This document shows, piece by piece, positions 52,507 through 63,195 of a stretch of 64,000 nt of DNA. This DNA comes from Zasmidium citrigriseum (taxonomy: Eukaryota; Ascomycota; Dothideomycetes; Mycosphaerellales; Mycosphaerellaceae). The stretch covers positions 317,384-381,383 of the forward strand of contig NHNW01000029.1 in assembly GCA_002786025.1 (NCBI GenBank), read 5' to 3'. The notes below the pieces were generated by a model. The model was not told the origin of the DNA. It saw nothing but the letters and a program-made list of their open reading frames with translations, and searched no databases. A program made the position numbers and the translations under genes. Position 1 is the stretch's first letter. The number at the start of each line of letters is the position of its first letter.

Positions 52507-53466
52507 TCAAGACCAGACAGCCAGCACTCTGACCTCAATGCTATTTCTCGCTTCCTCCTCTTCCGTTCCATGAACAACCGGAGACACATGAGGACACCCG
52601 CCAGCGATACCTGACTCAGTATCCGTCTGCGTATCTCCGAGCTTGATGATAAGCACGTCTGCCGGTGTCTGCTCCGGAAGCCAGTACCACTTCTGCTTCG
52701 AAGGATCTTTTGGCGGCAAGATCATGCAGGAGGAAGCCATGTACTCGTCGCAAATCTCGCTGGTACTGCGATAAAACGCCTCAACCACCTCAGAGGACTC
52801 CACGGTCCGCGAATCGCACACGATGAGAGGATCTCTCTTTACAATTTCTAATGGTCTCCAAACACTATACATCGCATATCTTGGGCCCTCTTTCCCAGCA
52901 TCTTCAGCATCTAAAGCGTCCTGCGCCATCGCTTTGATATCCTTCCGCAGATATCTCGCGGTATCACGAACGCCTTTGAGCGAGTAGTCGATATGGACCT
53001 TCCGGTTAGGCTCCACGGATTGACTTCTTCCGTAAACAGTAGGAACGTCGCGTGGCAGCGCTGCAGCCATCTGATCGACTTTGCCGCCTTTGAGGTTGAC
53101 GAACGAGGTGTTCTCTTGGTTGGTCGCCAGGCCCGAACGAAGGCCGCAGTTGACGACTATGGCGCTCTTTGCGCCGGTGGTCTTGCGGATCAGATCTGTA
53201 ACTTCGGGAAAGTAGATCTCTTCTGCGTTGCGGTCGGATAGAATACGCTTTTGGTCGCAGATGCTCGAGTGGTGTTTGATGTATGCAAAGCCTTGGACGT
53301 CTAGTCCTTTGGGACCTTGGACGATGTTGGTGCTCTTGCTGGCATCGTTGAGCTCAACTTCGACGTTGACGATGTCCTTTGGTGCGGGTAGGTTGAAGAA
53401 CGAGCGCTCTTCATCCGGGACTGAGAGGTCTGGGTAGCCGAATCTCAAGGTTGCTGTTACCGCCAT
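52507..53466 (-). CDS. AsaB/CmcJ-like oxidoreductase (GA4 desaturase-type family)
   Basis: This is a single exon of 319 residues. The sequence has the blocks of a fungal family named after AsaB and CmcJ: VNVEVELNDA early, VQGFAYIKHHSS, then VHIDYSLKGVRDTARYLR, YAMYSVWRPLEIVKRDPLIVCDSR, WYWLPEQTPADVLIIKLGDTQTD and GGCPHVSPVVH near the end. Members act as hydroxylases or desaturases in fungal and plant secondary metabolism (gibberellin GA4 desaturase, aspergillic acid pathway); the H-x-D at VHIDYS and the late CPHVS His are candidate iron ligands by analogy to Fe(II)/2-oxoglutarate enzymes. The gene begins a 7.5-kb patch with two MFS permeases and a P450, so it may belong to a small metabolite cluster. 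No targeting signal is present. Confidence 0.85.
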   Translation of the reverse strand: MAVTATLRFGYPDLSVPDEERSFFNLPAPKDIVNVEVELNDASKSTNIVQGPKGLDVQGFAYIKHHSSICDQKRILSDRNAEEIYFPEVTDLIRKTTGAKSAIVVNCGLRSGLATNQENTSFVNLKGGKVDQMAAALPRDVPTVYGRSQSVEPNRKVHIDYSLKGVRDTARYLRKDIKAMAQDALDAEDAGKEGPRYAMYSVWRPLEIVKRDPLIVCDSRTVESSEVVEAFYRSTSEICDEYMASSCMILPPKDPSKQKWYWLPEQTPADVLIIKLGDTQTDTESGIAGGCPHVSPVVHGTEEEEARNSIEVRVLAVWS

Positions 53467-54762
53467 GGCGTCTAGGGATGATCAGGTTTGAAGTAGCTTA
53501 TCAGAACGGGGGGACATGGTATATAGTATGTATGTCAGCTCGGAGGATGCTCTGAAGGTTACCCTACTGGACGTGACCAGCTCTTCCCGAAACAGGTATA
53601 TTTCGCAAGCTGCATGCTTCCATCAGGATTTTGACCCTCTCCATGAGTTTTATGAGTGACGCGTGTATTAGACACGTCTGACGCAGCACTTTCAATGAAT
53701 TTTCGAAGGAACTTCCATTTCGGCGCAGAGAGCTGCTTGGGTTTGTTAACCAACACATTTGTGAAAAGACTCTCAACTTGACAATGATCCACGATCGTTT
53801 CGCAATGACATTCGAAATAGGCTTGTCGCCAGCTCATGAACGACCGTGTGGTATGGCTGTCGAAGGTACTTGATGGACTTGTTTCAGTCTTCTCGCCCTT
53901 CTCGTTTGGGCGATGAACATGGCTGGCCAGAAAGAGGCACATATGTGTCACTGCGGTTAGGTTGCTGAAATAGAGGCCTCACCCTTGCAACTTGAAGGTC
54001 AATAACTAGCAGCGCTTGTTCTAGTCGACGGAACAGTCCAGTCAATGGCAAGGTGATGTTGTTGGTGAAGAAGTGGCCGAACAGGGGTCGACGAGGAGGT
54101 GACGTTCCTCGAGACGGGGCCAGCCGTTGCAAAGTCTCCTGCCACTTCGAACTTGCCTTCAATCTCTCCATCCTTCATCGCCTCTCCACCTCGAAACGAC
54201 TCTTCGATGCCTTGGACCGGTCTAACGCGTCCAAAAACAAGATCAGTCCAGATTTGATGTGTCTTTGAAGAAGCGCCACTGCAGGATCGCCATCGGGTAT
54301 ATCCATACGCGAAGAGAGCTTCGGCGAATTGCCACACTATTCCGTCGACAAGCGACCTTTTGACATTGATGGTTCATCGGGGAGACTTGCTCAAAAGCAA
54401 AAGCGGAATTCAAAACCCGTCCACCAAGAGAAGATACGGCCAGGACGAAGATGGCCCTCAAAGACGATGATGGACTGCTGCAGGACAGAGCGCACGCAAT
54501 CGCGGCTCCCGCGCCCGCTTTGTTCTGCCGCCGGCCGTCTCCACTCGACGGCCTCGATTGGCCCGAGGAAAAATATTTCGAACCTGCAAGGACTCACAGG
54601 TACCACTTCAGGCAAAGATGGAGCAGCGGTGTCGCTCGTTGAGGTTTGTGATGTGCTGACAGGCCGACGCCCTACTTCGTGGTTTGCTTACTCTCTACAT
54701 CTTCTTTGGATCTTTGTTCTGAGGAAGATTGATTTTCATTTTGTTTGCCTCGGCATCTAATC
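53467..54762. other. Gene-free 1.3-kb divergent intergenic region
   Basis: The region lies between the AsaB-like gene (minus) and the first MFS gene (plus). ORFs up to 143 codons occur in overlapping frames without any family match by eye. Confidence 0.4.
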
Positions 54763-56211
54763 ATGGCAAGACCTACTTCAGAAAGCAGCAAATACGATAT
54801 GGAGAAAGATCACACAGCCGACGAGCAGGGCATGAGTGCGTGGCCGAACACTCAAGACGACGAGATTGAACGGACTTTGGAGGAAGTAGAGGATCCTGAT
54901 GTTATCCAGAATGAGAACGAAAAGCCGAACGCCACAGCACCGAACGCGCTGGTCCGAATCATTACGGGGAGGTCGACAGCCTCGTCTTGGAAAGATCCCG
55001 GTCCACCTCCAGATGGAGGCCTGGCTGCATGGACCCAGGTCTTCTGCTGCCATCTTACAATATTCAACACGTTTGGGTTTTTCACCTCATTTGGCGTCTA
55101 TCAAACCTACTATCAGACAACACTTGGAATCGAGTCATCTACGATATCATGGATCGGATCTGTGCAGGCCTTCCTGCTGTTCGGTATTGGCACATTCACC
55201 GGACGTGCTACGGACGCCGGCCTGTTCAAACCGTTGTACATTGCCGGAGCTTGCTTCCAACTGCTGGGCATCTTCACCATGGCTGAATCCACGAAGTTCT
55301 GGCAGCTATTTCTATCACAGGCTGTCTGCATTGGGATTGCGAACGGGCTCCAATTCTGCCCATCCATGGCGTTGGTGTCGACCTACTTTGCGAGAAGAAG
55401 AGCGTTTGCACTGGGCCTTACGGCTTTGGGGTCTTGCACCGGGGGCGTTATTTTCCCTGTTGTTGTGCAGCAACTACTCCCCAAGGTCGGTTTTCCCTGG
55501 ACTATCAGGGTCATTGGCTTCATCATGCTGGCGCTGCAATTGGTCAGCCTCTCTCTGTACCGCACTCGCCTCCCTCCCCGGAAGTGGAAGTCAGGCGATC
55601 TCGTTGACTGGGCGTCTTTCAAAGAGGCTCCTTATACTCTCTACTGCATCGGAATGTTCTTCATCTTCTGGGGAGTCTACGTTGCCTTCTTCTTCGTAGG
55701 AAGCTATGGGCGGAACGTTCTGGGTGTGAGCTATCAACAATCGATCAACCTCTTGCTCACCATTGTGTGTATGGGCTTCATTTTCCGGTTACTCCCAAAC
55801 TACTTCGCGGACAAGGTCGGGACCCTGAACACGCTGATCCCTTTCGCCTTTTTGTGTGGCATAATGATGTTTGGCTGGATCGGAATTCACTCGGTTGGAG
55901 GCTTGTTTGCCTTTGCCGCGATCTATGGCTCTGGCAGCGCAGTCATCCAAGCGCTTTGGCCGGCGATGTTCGGCACTCTCTCAAAAGTACCAGACATCAA
56001 GAAGGCCGGGGTAAGGATGGGCATGGCATTCACAGTAGTGAGTGTCGCTTGCTTGACCGGACCGCCCATTGCTGGGGCGCTGATTCAACAAAATGGTGGA
56101 AATTACCTCCATGCCCAACTGTGGGCTGGCATATCATTCTTCGTGGGCGCCATCCTGTTGGTAGCGGCACGTTGGGCCAAAGTGGGATGGGACTGGAAAG
56201 CGGTAATATAG
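54763..56211 (+). CDS. MFS permease, monocarboxylate transporter-like
   Basis: This is a single exon of 482 residues from the ATG in TCATGGCAAG. An acidic cytosolic N-terminus (about 75 residues) precedes PPPDGGLAAWTQVF, which contains the family-wide PDGGxxAW/GW motif of MCT-type MFS proteins just before TM1. About 12 hydrophobic segments follow, with the mid-loop at about 270-290 (RTRLPPRKWKSGDLVDW) between the two six-helix halves. The family moves monocarboxylates or small acids; related fungal genes often accompany metabolite clusters as exporters. It is followed 360 bp later by a second MCT-like permease in the same orientation, but the two differ in exon structure and sequence, so this is not a recent tandem copy. 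Confidence 0.92.
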   Translation: MARPTSESSKYDMEKDHTADEQGMSAWPNTQDDEIERTLEEVEDPDVIQNENEKPNATAPNALVRIITGRSTASSWKDPGPPPDGGLAAWTQVFCCHLTIFNTFGFFTSFGVYQTYYQTTLGIESSTISWIGSVQAFLLFGIGTFTGRATDAGLFKPLYIAGACFQLLGIFTMAESTKFWQLFLSQAVCIGIANGLQFCPSMALVSTYFARRRAFALGLTALGSCTGGVIFPVVVQQLLPKVGFPWTIRVIGFIMLALQLVSLSLYRTRLPPRKWKSGDLVDWASFKEAPYTLYCIGMFFIFWGVYVAFFFVGSYGRNVLGVSYQQSINLLLTIVCMGFIFRLLPNYFADKVGTLNTLIPFAFLCGIMMFGWIGIHSVGGLFAFAAIYGSGSAVIQALWPAMFGTLSKVPDIKKAGVRMGMAFTVVSVACLTGPPIAGALIQQNGGNYLHAQLWAGISFFVGAILLVAARWAKVGWDWKAVI

Positions 56212-56571
56212 AGATTGGCAAGCATGTGGCATGAAGCATAGCGCGGACACGTCGAAGCATTTCTGAGGGCCCTTCCTTGCTAATCACATGCTATTAGTCA
56301 CGTCTGTGGATGCTGTGACTTATCCCGATGAGAAGGAACAAAGCTCCGTTTGCGCGGCGAAGAGGATCGGCCAAGAGAGGCACATTGCCCGCCTATGGAT
56401 TTTGTGCCGACTGCCGGACGATACTGTATACGCCCTAGATCAACTCCGACCTTGCAGCTGCTGCAAGCACTTCCTCATGAGAGCACTGCGGTTTCGGCAC
56501 AACGCTGCAGTCCATCATGATTCACTCACTCGGTCACTTCGTCGACATTTCTACACTCTTTATATCGAACG
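56212..56571. other. Spacer between two MFS genes
   Basis: This is 360 bp that probably serves as the terminator of the first permease gene and the promoter of the second. Nothing specific was recognised. Confidence 0.4.
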
Positions 56572-57985
56572 ATGCGGAGTTTTTCTGTCTTTAAGGCGAA
56601 AAGCAATCATACCGAGGTTGAGACTGCAGATACACCCAACAGTACCGCATTGGAACAAGCCAACAATGCGGGATCAGAGAGCGTTGTTCAGCCGGTCGAG
56701 CTTCCACCAGACGGCGGATATGGCTGGGTCGTGGCAGGCGCCCTCAGCCTCATCAACTTCTTTACATGGGGTGTAGCAGCCTCCTATGGCGTCTACATTT
56801 CCCATTACCTGGCGACGGACTACTTCCCGGGAGCGACGCCATTGGACTATGCACTCATAGGAGGCTTGGAGTTCGGCGTGGCGTTGATCATTTCCCCCTT
56901 GTGTACGGTCCTCACTCGGGAGTTTGGTCGCCTTCCCGTGATGTTAGCTGGCATCACAGCTTTCTCAGGTGGCTTTATTGCTGCGTCGTTTGCTCACGAG
57001 ACGTGGCAGCTGTATCTGAGCCAGGGCGTGTTGATTGGACTTGGTGGGTTGATGCTATTCGATATCTACGAACAGCGTTCGGACTAATGCCTTGGTAGGA
57101 GTCGGCGCCATTTTCATCCCCTCGATCCAAGTACTTCCACAATGGTTCTTGAAACGTCGCTCACTTGCAGGAGGCATAGCCTCAGCAGGCTCTGGATTCG
57201 GTGGTCTGGCCTTCTCACTCGGAACAAACGCCATGATCCAGCAGATCAGTCTTTCCTGGTCGTTACGGATCACGGGTATCCTATGCCTCGCTGGGAACCT
57301 TTGCGGTGCTTTACTTGTCAGAGACCGAAACGCTCAGGTGAAGCCACCCCAGCTTGGATTCGCCACGCATCTCCTGCGCCGATACGATTGCTTGTTGCTG
57401 TTGGCATGGGCTTTCATCAACTTGCTCGGATACATGACGATCCTTTACAGCTTGTCCAATTATGCGGTCCAGGTCGCGGGCCTCTCCCAATCCCAAGCAA
57501 GTCTCCTCACTGCCGTGCTCAATCTCGGCACTGGATTTGGTAGACCAGCCATTGGCCTGATCAGCGACTACTTCGGCCGGATCCAGGTGGCAGCCATCAC
57601 GACTTTTGCATGTGCAGTCTCCGTCTTCGCCATCTGGATTCCAGCAACGAGCTACGGCGTCCTCATCTTCTTCGCCCTGGTCAGCGGTGCGATTCTTGGA
57701 GTCTACTGGATGACTGTCGGTCCCTTATGCGCAGAGGTGGCCGGACTTGCTGAAGTGCCTTCTTTCCTGTCATTGCAGTGGCTTACAGTGGTGCTTCCAA
57801 CAACATTTGCGGAAGTCATTGCACTCTACTTGAGGCGACCGAATAGAGGCCGTTGGGGCTATCTGTATCCGCAGATATTTGCTGGACTTGCTTTTCTGGT
57901 TTCATCGTTGTGTTTGTTTGAGCTTTGGAGGCTCAAGAGGAAACAGAAATTAAGGCAACAGAGTGTACGTTCCGACGACAGCTGA
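56572..57985 (+). CDS. Second MFS permease, monocarboxylate transporter-like
   Basis: There are two exons, 56572-57043 and 57099-57985. The 55-bp intron (gtgggt...gtag) joins LIGLG to VGAIFIPS, giving 452 residues. The motif PPDGGYGWVVAGALSLINFF at about 43-62 is the classic start of MCT-type MFS transporters. Segments such as LPQWFLKRRSLAGGIASAGSGFGGLAF match the cytosolic loop and the helix after it. About 12 TM segments are seen. Without the intron the frame closes after DIYEQRSD, which truncates the protein within TM4, so the splice is required. Substrate unknown; same orientation as the preceding permease and the P450 that follows. Confidence 0.92.
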
Positions 57986-58430
57986 TACAGTAACAGAGCA
58001 GATAATCACATCGACTGCCCTGGAAGGGTTGACAGTCTTACACTCAGCACTAAGTACATCTGCTCACGGGTGACTAAGGGTATTATGGAATCCCATTTAA
58101 GAGTGGGCTTACGACTCCTTCACGTATGAGCCAGCGTCTGTCATGTTCAGCTAGGCTATCTCCACACCAGTATCAAGGTCGAAGCATGATTATTCGCAAC
58201 GACGTCGGATCTTCGACTCCAACTGAGTTACCCTAAAGCACGAACAAGAACCAAAACAGCTACTACCCGAAAGAGTGATCAGATCTGCGAGCCTCGCAGG
58301 TCTGGACCCGTCAGATGCTTGCTGACCTCATTCGACACAAGAACAACGCTCTCCTTTTGACCTCTATATTCCTCTGATCGCAGTAAGGATCGTTCGTTGA
58401 AGCATCCATTATCCTACGACGCTACCGATC
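57986..58430. other. Spacer upstream of the P450 gene
   Basis: This is about 445 bp of AT-richer sequence than the flanking genes, probably 3' UTR and promoter. Nothing specific was recognised. Confidence 0.4.
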
Positions 58431-60005
58431 ATGGCACTGGCATCGTTCTTGACCACTGGACAGGAACCACTGGCTTTCGCTCTCGTCTCCGTGTTGGCCT
58501 TGTGGATCGTCTACTACACCACATGGCTGCTCTTCTTCGATCCACTGCGGCACATCCCTGGCCCCTTCTACGCCCGCGTCAGCTCGATATGGCTCGCAAC
58601 GCAATGTCGCCTATACCGACGATCGAAGAAGGTTCATGAACTTCACGAGAAATATGGCGACGTCGTTCGAATTACGACGAACCACGTATCGATCAACAAG
58701 CCAGAGGCCATCTCGGAGCTATATAATCATCACAGAGAATACCGAAAGGGGCCCTGGTATGGACCTTTCGAGACACCTATGCCGATTCTCTTGACGACGT
58801 ATGATGTGGATGAGCATGCAGAGCAACGCAAGAATCTCAGCCCGGCTTTCTCTGTGAAGGCCTTGAGGGATCTCGAGCCAGCTATGGATGGGATTTACTT
58901 GCTCTGGAAGAAGCGTCTTCTTAGTCTGCTCGGGGACAACAGGACCGCAAAGCTAGACTTGACCAAGTGGATAAACATACTTGCCTTCGACCTTATCGCC
59001 GAATTCGTCTTTGAAAAACCGTTTGGCTTCGTGGAGAAGGGCGAGGACTTTCTAGATCTCATCACCTCGATGGAGCAACGCGGAACGACAGCAAACGCCT
59101 TCGGTGTGCTTCCTCGCTGGATCCGACCGTTTTTGCCTTGGATTCCCTTCGATAGCTTTTGGCGATCGTCAGTGAGCTCCATAGCGAACATTCGAGCCCT
59201 TGGACGAAGATCATACGAGCAGCGTGTTGCGAATACGGACGAAAGCAAACGCGATCTTCTCAGCTACATGTTGGCTGCGAAGTCAGAAGGAGGTGGACCG
59301 CTGCCCCCTGAAAGGATCATCCCGCAAATGAATGCTATGATCGTTGCTGGTAGTGATAGCACGGCCGCATCGGTTGAGCACTTCATTGACTACGTCTCCC
59401 GTGACGGCGACTTGCAGGCGAAGATACAGGTGGAGATCGACAGTGTCTTTCCAGGAGAACCCGGCGACGATTGGGTCCCTTCACACAACGATGCCCAGAA
59501 ACTCACCTACACAAACGCCGTCGTTCACGAAGTCCTTCGCCTCCGTCCAACAGCTGCTCTCGGTCTCGAGCGCTACAGCCCCAAGAAGACCACAACGTTT
59601 GGAGAGCATGTCATCCCGGCAAATACTATCATGAGCGTCCCTACCTATAGCATCCACCGCAATCATGAAATCTACCCTGATCCCGGAGACTTTAGACCGG
59701 AACGCTGGCTCGAAAAAGATACCTCGTCGCAGTACAAATACTTCAATCTCTTCAGTCAGGGGCCGAGGAACTGCATCGGACAGAACTTTGCGTGGATGGA
59801 GATGATGAAGACGATCACATTGTTGTTCAAGACATTTCGAATCAAGAGGATTGCGGATGGGGAGAGCGGGTTGCGAGAGGGGTTCTTCCTGAAGATGACG
59901 GAATGCAATGTTGTAATGAGTCTAAGGGAAAATTCAAAAGGGGTAGAAGATGATAAGTCACCAAAAACCTGGAGCAAGCAGCTCGACGCCACGGCCCTCA
60001 AATGA
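58431..60005 (+). CDS. Cytochrome P450 monooxygenase
   Basis: This is a single exon of 524 residues, normal length for a fungal P450. The N-terminal membrane anchor is at about 14-37 (LAFALVSVLALWIVYYTTWLL), followed by the proline hinge IPGPFYARVSSIW. The I-helix reads MIVAGSDSTAASVEHF, the oxygen-binding groove. The ExxR pair is E367-R370 (HEVLRLRPTA). PERW occurs as FRPERWLE. The haem loop is FSQGPRNCIGQNFA with the axial Cys448. It would insert one oxygen atom into an unknown substrate on the ER membrane with a CPR partner. The absence of introns is unusual for a P450 here, where most genes have one or more. Together with the AsaB-like enzyme and two MFS genes it suggests a small accessory pathway. 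Confidence 0.95.
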   Translation: MALASFLTTGQEPLAFALVSVLALWIVYYTTWLLFFDPLRHIPGPFYARVSSIWLATQCRLYRRSKKVHELHEKYGDVVRITTNHVSINKPEAISELYNHHREYRKGPWYGPFETPMPILLTTYDVDEHAEQRKNLSPAFSVKALRDLEPAMDGIYLLWKKRLLSLLGDNRTAKLDLTKWINILAFDLIAEFVFEKPFGFVEKGEDFLDLITSMEQRGTTANAFGVLPRWIRPFLPWIPFDSFWRSSVSSIANIRALGRRSYEQRVANTDESKRDLLSYMLAAKSEGGGPLPPERIIPQMNAMIVAGSDSTAASVEHFIDYVSRDGDLQAKIQVEIDSVFPGEPGDDWVPSHNDAQKLTYTNAVVHEVLRLRPTAALGLERYSPKKTTTFGEHVIPANTIMSVPTYSIHRNHEIYPDPGDFRPERWLEKDTSSQYKYFNLFSQGPRNCIGQNFAWMEMMKTITLLFKTFRIKRIADGESGLREGFFLKMTECNVVMSLRENSKGVEDDKSPKTWSKQLDATALK

Positions 60006-61413
60006 TCTGGCGACTGAAAAGGTCGACCCGAATGCCTATGTCCACTGTGCTCCATGCCTTAAGGCAACTTCCTCAGTCTACACCGCCCCAGTCGATAGGA
60101 TAGCCTCAGCAAGCATTTTTCTGATTTCATAATGCATGCACGGCTCTGGCAGAAATGCACGATTGCCTCCTGAGTTTAGTGCTGAGCCTACTACTGAAAT
60201 CACTGGTAATCTTACTGCCTGCTCACTACTCAGCCCCTTCTTTTGTTCACCTGCCCACTGCTGCAATTCCCTCTTCTCCTCCACCAACATCTCGCAGCAA
60301 CAACCATAACCATTCTCAAAGCGACATTCCATCCACCGGCTGTCAAGCGGCATCAAACCATTGACCATCATGCACAACTTCTGCAACACCATCGCCCCCT
60401 AGGTAGCTACTACTATCGACCTTGTTACGGCCTTGTCTAGCTACCACCTGCTGCACTTCTTTCCATCAACAACTCTTGATAGCACCGCAAACATCCGGGC
60501 AAAGCGACATTCGATCGAACCATTATCAAGCGGCAGCGATCAAATCAGTCCGCGGAAATTCCACAGTCTACCTTGTTGCCGCCTTGTTTACCTACCGCCT
60601 GCAGCTCTTCTCTCCTACAAGCACCATTAACATAATTCTACCAGCGTGGTTCCATGAACAGGTTGTCGAGCGGTTTTCAAGCAATAAATCTGCCGGCGGC
60701 CCACAGCTTTAGCAAAATGACCATGGATTTCAACAAAGCCGCGTGGCCAGGAGTTTTTCACTGCCGCGTTGCTGCGTCGACCGCCTCGAGTGTATAGGCC
60801 ACTTGCCACGTTTGCGCAGCTCGTCTTGTTTCCGACAGAAGCATCAAGACGAGACGGGCAGCCTTGACCGCTTCTTACCAATTGTTGCGGCGAAGATGGA
60901 CAACCTAGCGGCTTCGACCTCCCGCCATCGAAGTGTTACGTATCGGCCGCTATCGTCTTGGTGCTACCTCTTGTCGTTGCAATCTGCGTATGTATCATGC
61001 GACTTGGAGCTCACGCCAACGATGAGGACAGCAAAAAGAGGTACAATGAAGCCACAGCAGACTCTGCAAGGGTTTCTAATCGTCAAGGTCGCAGGTACGC
61101 GCTACGGGTGAATCGGGTCAACACGTGCCCTTTCGCTTCTGCCTCGACCTCTGCCTTAAGTGAACTTTGACAAAGTGAAAAAGATCCTGATGTCAGAAAG
61201 TGTTTTCGAGAATACGCAATGAGTCGACTCCAGCGCTACCCTTGGTATCCCGCTCAAACCTGGAAGGTGTGCACAGCTATCCCCAAGTTTGCAGGCAACG
61301 ACTGGGCAGTCCAGCGAGCCGTTTAGAGGCTTTAAGATATGTGTACGCTTGGAGAAAGCCAAGCGGAAGGAGGGTATGCCCAAGGACGGGAAAGCTTCGT
61401 CGTGATAGCCCTC
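60006..61413. other. Gene-free 1.4-kb spacer with degenerate repeats
   Basis: The region lies between convergent P450 and two-TM genes. The first half contains the degenerate repeat listed separately. Overlapping short ORFs give no product. Confidence 0.45.
60234..60700. repeat. Degenerate direct repeat, about three copies (183- then about 140-150-bp spacing)
   Basis: Copies 1 and 2 share CAAAGCGACATTC (60317-60329 and 60500-60512) and TCAAGCGGCA (60343-60352 and 60526-60535), both exactly 183 bp apart. They also share a CCAC(C)TGCTGCA-TTC block about 188 bp apart. A third, weaker copy contains CTACCGCCTGCAGCTCTTC (60592) and TTCCATGAACAGGTTGTCGAGCGG (60650). The copies are diverged and carry no ORF or terminal repeats. 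This looks like an old local duplication or the remains of a satellite-like array. Confidence 0.6.
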
Positions 61414-63195
61414 TCACATAGTAAGCCAGCTGACTCCAAGCCAAGCAGTAAAACAACCCATGCCGCTCAGAAATACGAAAATCCCAATCAAGATGCCAGT
61501 CCCCACTCGATCGCCAGCTCCGCGGAAACCGCCATTAAAAGACCAACCAGGTGTTGTACTCTTGCCCAGGAACGTCCACAAAAGCACTGCTGCGATGCTG
61601 AGGAGCACGATGATGAACAGTGCCAGGAGGATCCGAGATATCGACCAGCTGACGATGTATTCCAGGCCTTCGGGTTGCTCCATTCTTCTGACAAGATCGG
61701 CGTTTGGTGGTTCTAGGTTTTCGTCGTCAATGGGAAGGGCAGGGGAGCGGGCTGGTGGTGCGGCGGCGAGTCGATGGGCCCAGTGGACGAATGCGTATCG
61801 TGACTTGCCCAATGCCGGTTTGTTGTAATGCTGGAGGATCTTCTCCTCGCTGAATGTATCCGTGAGACCTTTGTAGGCCAGGACTCTGGGACTTCGAGGT
61901 TGATGAAGCCATCCGTAGCCAGCATCTGCTGCCCGAGTAGCTGGCCCGCTGACTGCTATGCGTGCAAGACTCCGCGCAGAAAAGAATCGTTTCGAACCTG
62001 CCAGCTCCACGTATGCCAGCCGTAGTTGCCGAAAGAACTCTGCATCATCGAATACCATTGCCTTGAAGTACTTCTGCTTTTCGCCATTCCCGGAACCTAC
62101 GGCACTGAAGTCGTTGGAAGCCGGTATTGTGATACTGGTGACCTTGGGCAAGCTGTGCGTATTCGCTCTTCGAATACTCAGGGTGAGTATGCTTTCTGAT
62201 GCGCCCATCGGACTCTCCACAGCTGACGGCGGCTCTTTGCCGAAATCCTTGCGGTGTACTCTATCGTTGGTGAATGGATATGGCGTCCTGACAAAGTTTT
62301 CAGGAAGCGATGGGCGTGGACCAGTCGTGTCTATCGGCGGTGGCACTACATGGACCTTCTTATTCCTGCTCAAAGTCGAAGAGCTGCGTTCCATGGGGAA
62401 AAGGTTGTCTCTTGGACTTCGAGGGTCCGCTCCGAGTCGTAGTTGTTGAGGAAGCATGGAGGCCCTGATGCCAGACGCTCGTTGGGGTTCTCTACGCATG
62501 ATCTCTTCATCGTTCATCATCGCGCGTACGAGCAACTCGTAAGCATGAGCGTGCACATTCAGTCGCTGATCAAAGTTGTTGTTCGAATATGTGGACATTC
62601 GTTGATCCATACTAGGCTCATATCGCCAAGCCCCTGAACTTCGAACTGTCCGTCCAGAAGAGAGTCGTGCTGGTTTCGGATACGTGGGTTTGGCACTACC
62701 TTCACCCTCGGGAAGCAGGTCCATTTCCTCAACAGACCCATTGAAAGAAGTGTCCGGAGTCGCATCATCCGTGGTCTGGGCATGTACTTGTTGATTGAGG
62801 TTTGAGTCCAGTCGGTGATAACCTTCACTTGCAGGTTCTTCCGGCGGAAGAGTCACTCGTTTTGGTTCGCATTGTGAGACGAGTGATTGCGCCGATGGTG
62901 CCGGCTGTTTTCTCTTGCTCGGGGATGGAGGTCTCTCTCTGATGTCGTCTGGCGCAGTCACGGCTTCTCCAATTCCACCGCCCTCATCGTCTGAGCTGTC
63001 CTCAAAGAAGTCCGCTGTCCGGTGTCCAAAGTCGGATTGACTGTTTATTGACTCCATCATACCAGTGTCCTGCTCAGCATGAACGCTCCTCACTGGGCTG
63101 GCCAGCGATTGAGTGATTGTTGTCCACCTTCTTGGGGAGTTCGAGAACCGAATTGTTGTCCCGTTCTCCGTCTGTTCGCTGTCGTTGTGATCCAT
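61414..63195 (-). CDS. Uncharacterised fungal protein with two C-terminal TM helices
   Basis: The first ATG in frame is at 63195; 593 residues. The N-terminal 380 residues are polar and disordered, with acidic SSDDEGG and many Ser-Pro pairs that could be phosphorylated. A compact region follows at about 385-500 (KYFKAMVFDDAEFFRQLRLAYVELAG, and FSEEKILQHYNKPALGKSRYAFVHWAHRLA). Two hydrophobic segments end the protein: ILLALFIIVLLSIAAVLLWTFL and GTGILIGIFVFLSGMGCFTAWL. This layout is common in uncharacterised fungal membrane proteins; I do not know a function. The frame is open upstream to 63243 without an ATG, and a 5' exon within 63388-63594 (ATG at 63594 or 63570) is possible but not demonstrable. 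Confidence 0.75.
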   Translation of the reverse strand: MDHNDSEQTENGTTIRFSNSPRRWTTITQSLASPVRSVHAEQDTGMMESINSQSDFGHRTADFFEDSSDDEGGGIGEAVTAPDDIRERPPSPSKRKQPAPSAQSLVSQCEPKRVTLPPEEPASEGYHRLDSNLNQQVHAQTTDDATPDTSFNGSVEEMDLLPEGEGSAKPTYPKPARLSSGRTVRSSGAWRYEPSMDQRMSTYSNNNFDQRLNVHAHAYELLVRAMMNDEEIMRREPQRASGIRASMLPQQLRLGADPRSPRDNLFPMERSSSTLSRNKKVHVVPPPIDTTGPRPSLPENFVRTPYPFTNDRVHRKDFGKEPPSAVESPMGASESILTLSIRRANTHSLPKVTSITIPASNDFSAVGSGNGEKQKYFKAMVFDDAEFFRQLRLAYVELAGSKRFFSARSLARIAVSGPATRAADAGYGWLHQPRSPRVLAYKGLTDTFSEEKILQHYNKPALGKSRYAFVHWAHRLAAAPPARSPALPIDDENLEPPNADLVRRMEQPEGLEYIVSWSISRILLALFIIVLLSIAAVLLWTFLGKSTTPGWSFNGGFRGAGDRVGTGILIGIFVFLSGMGCFTAWLGVSWLTM

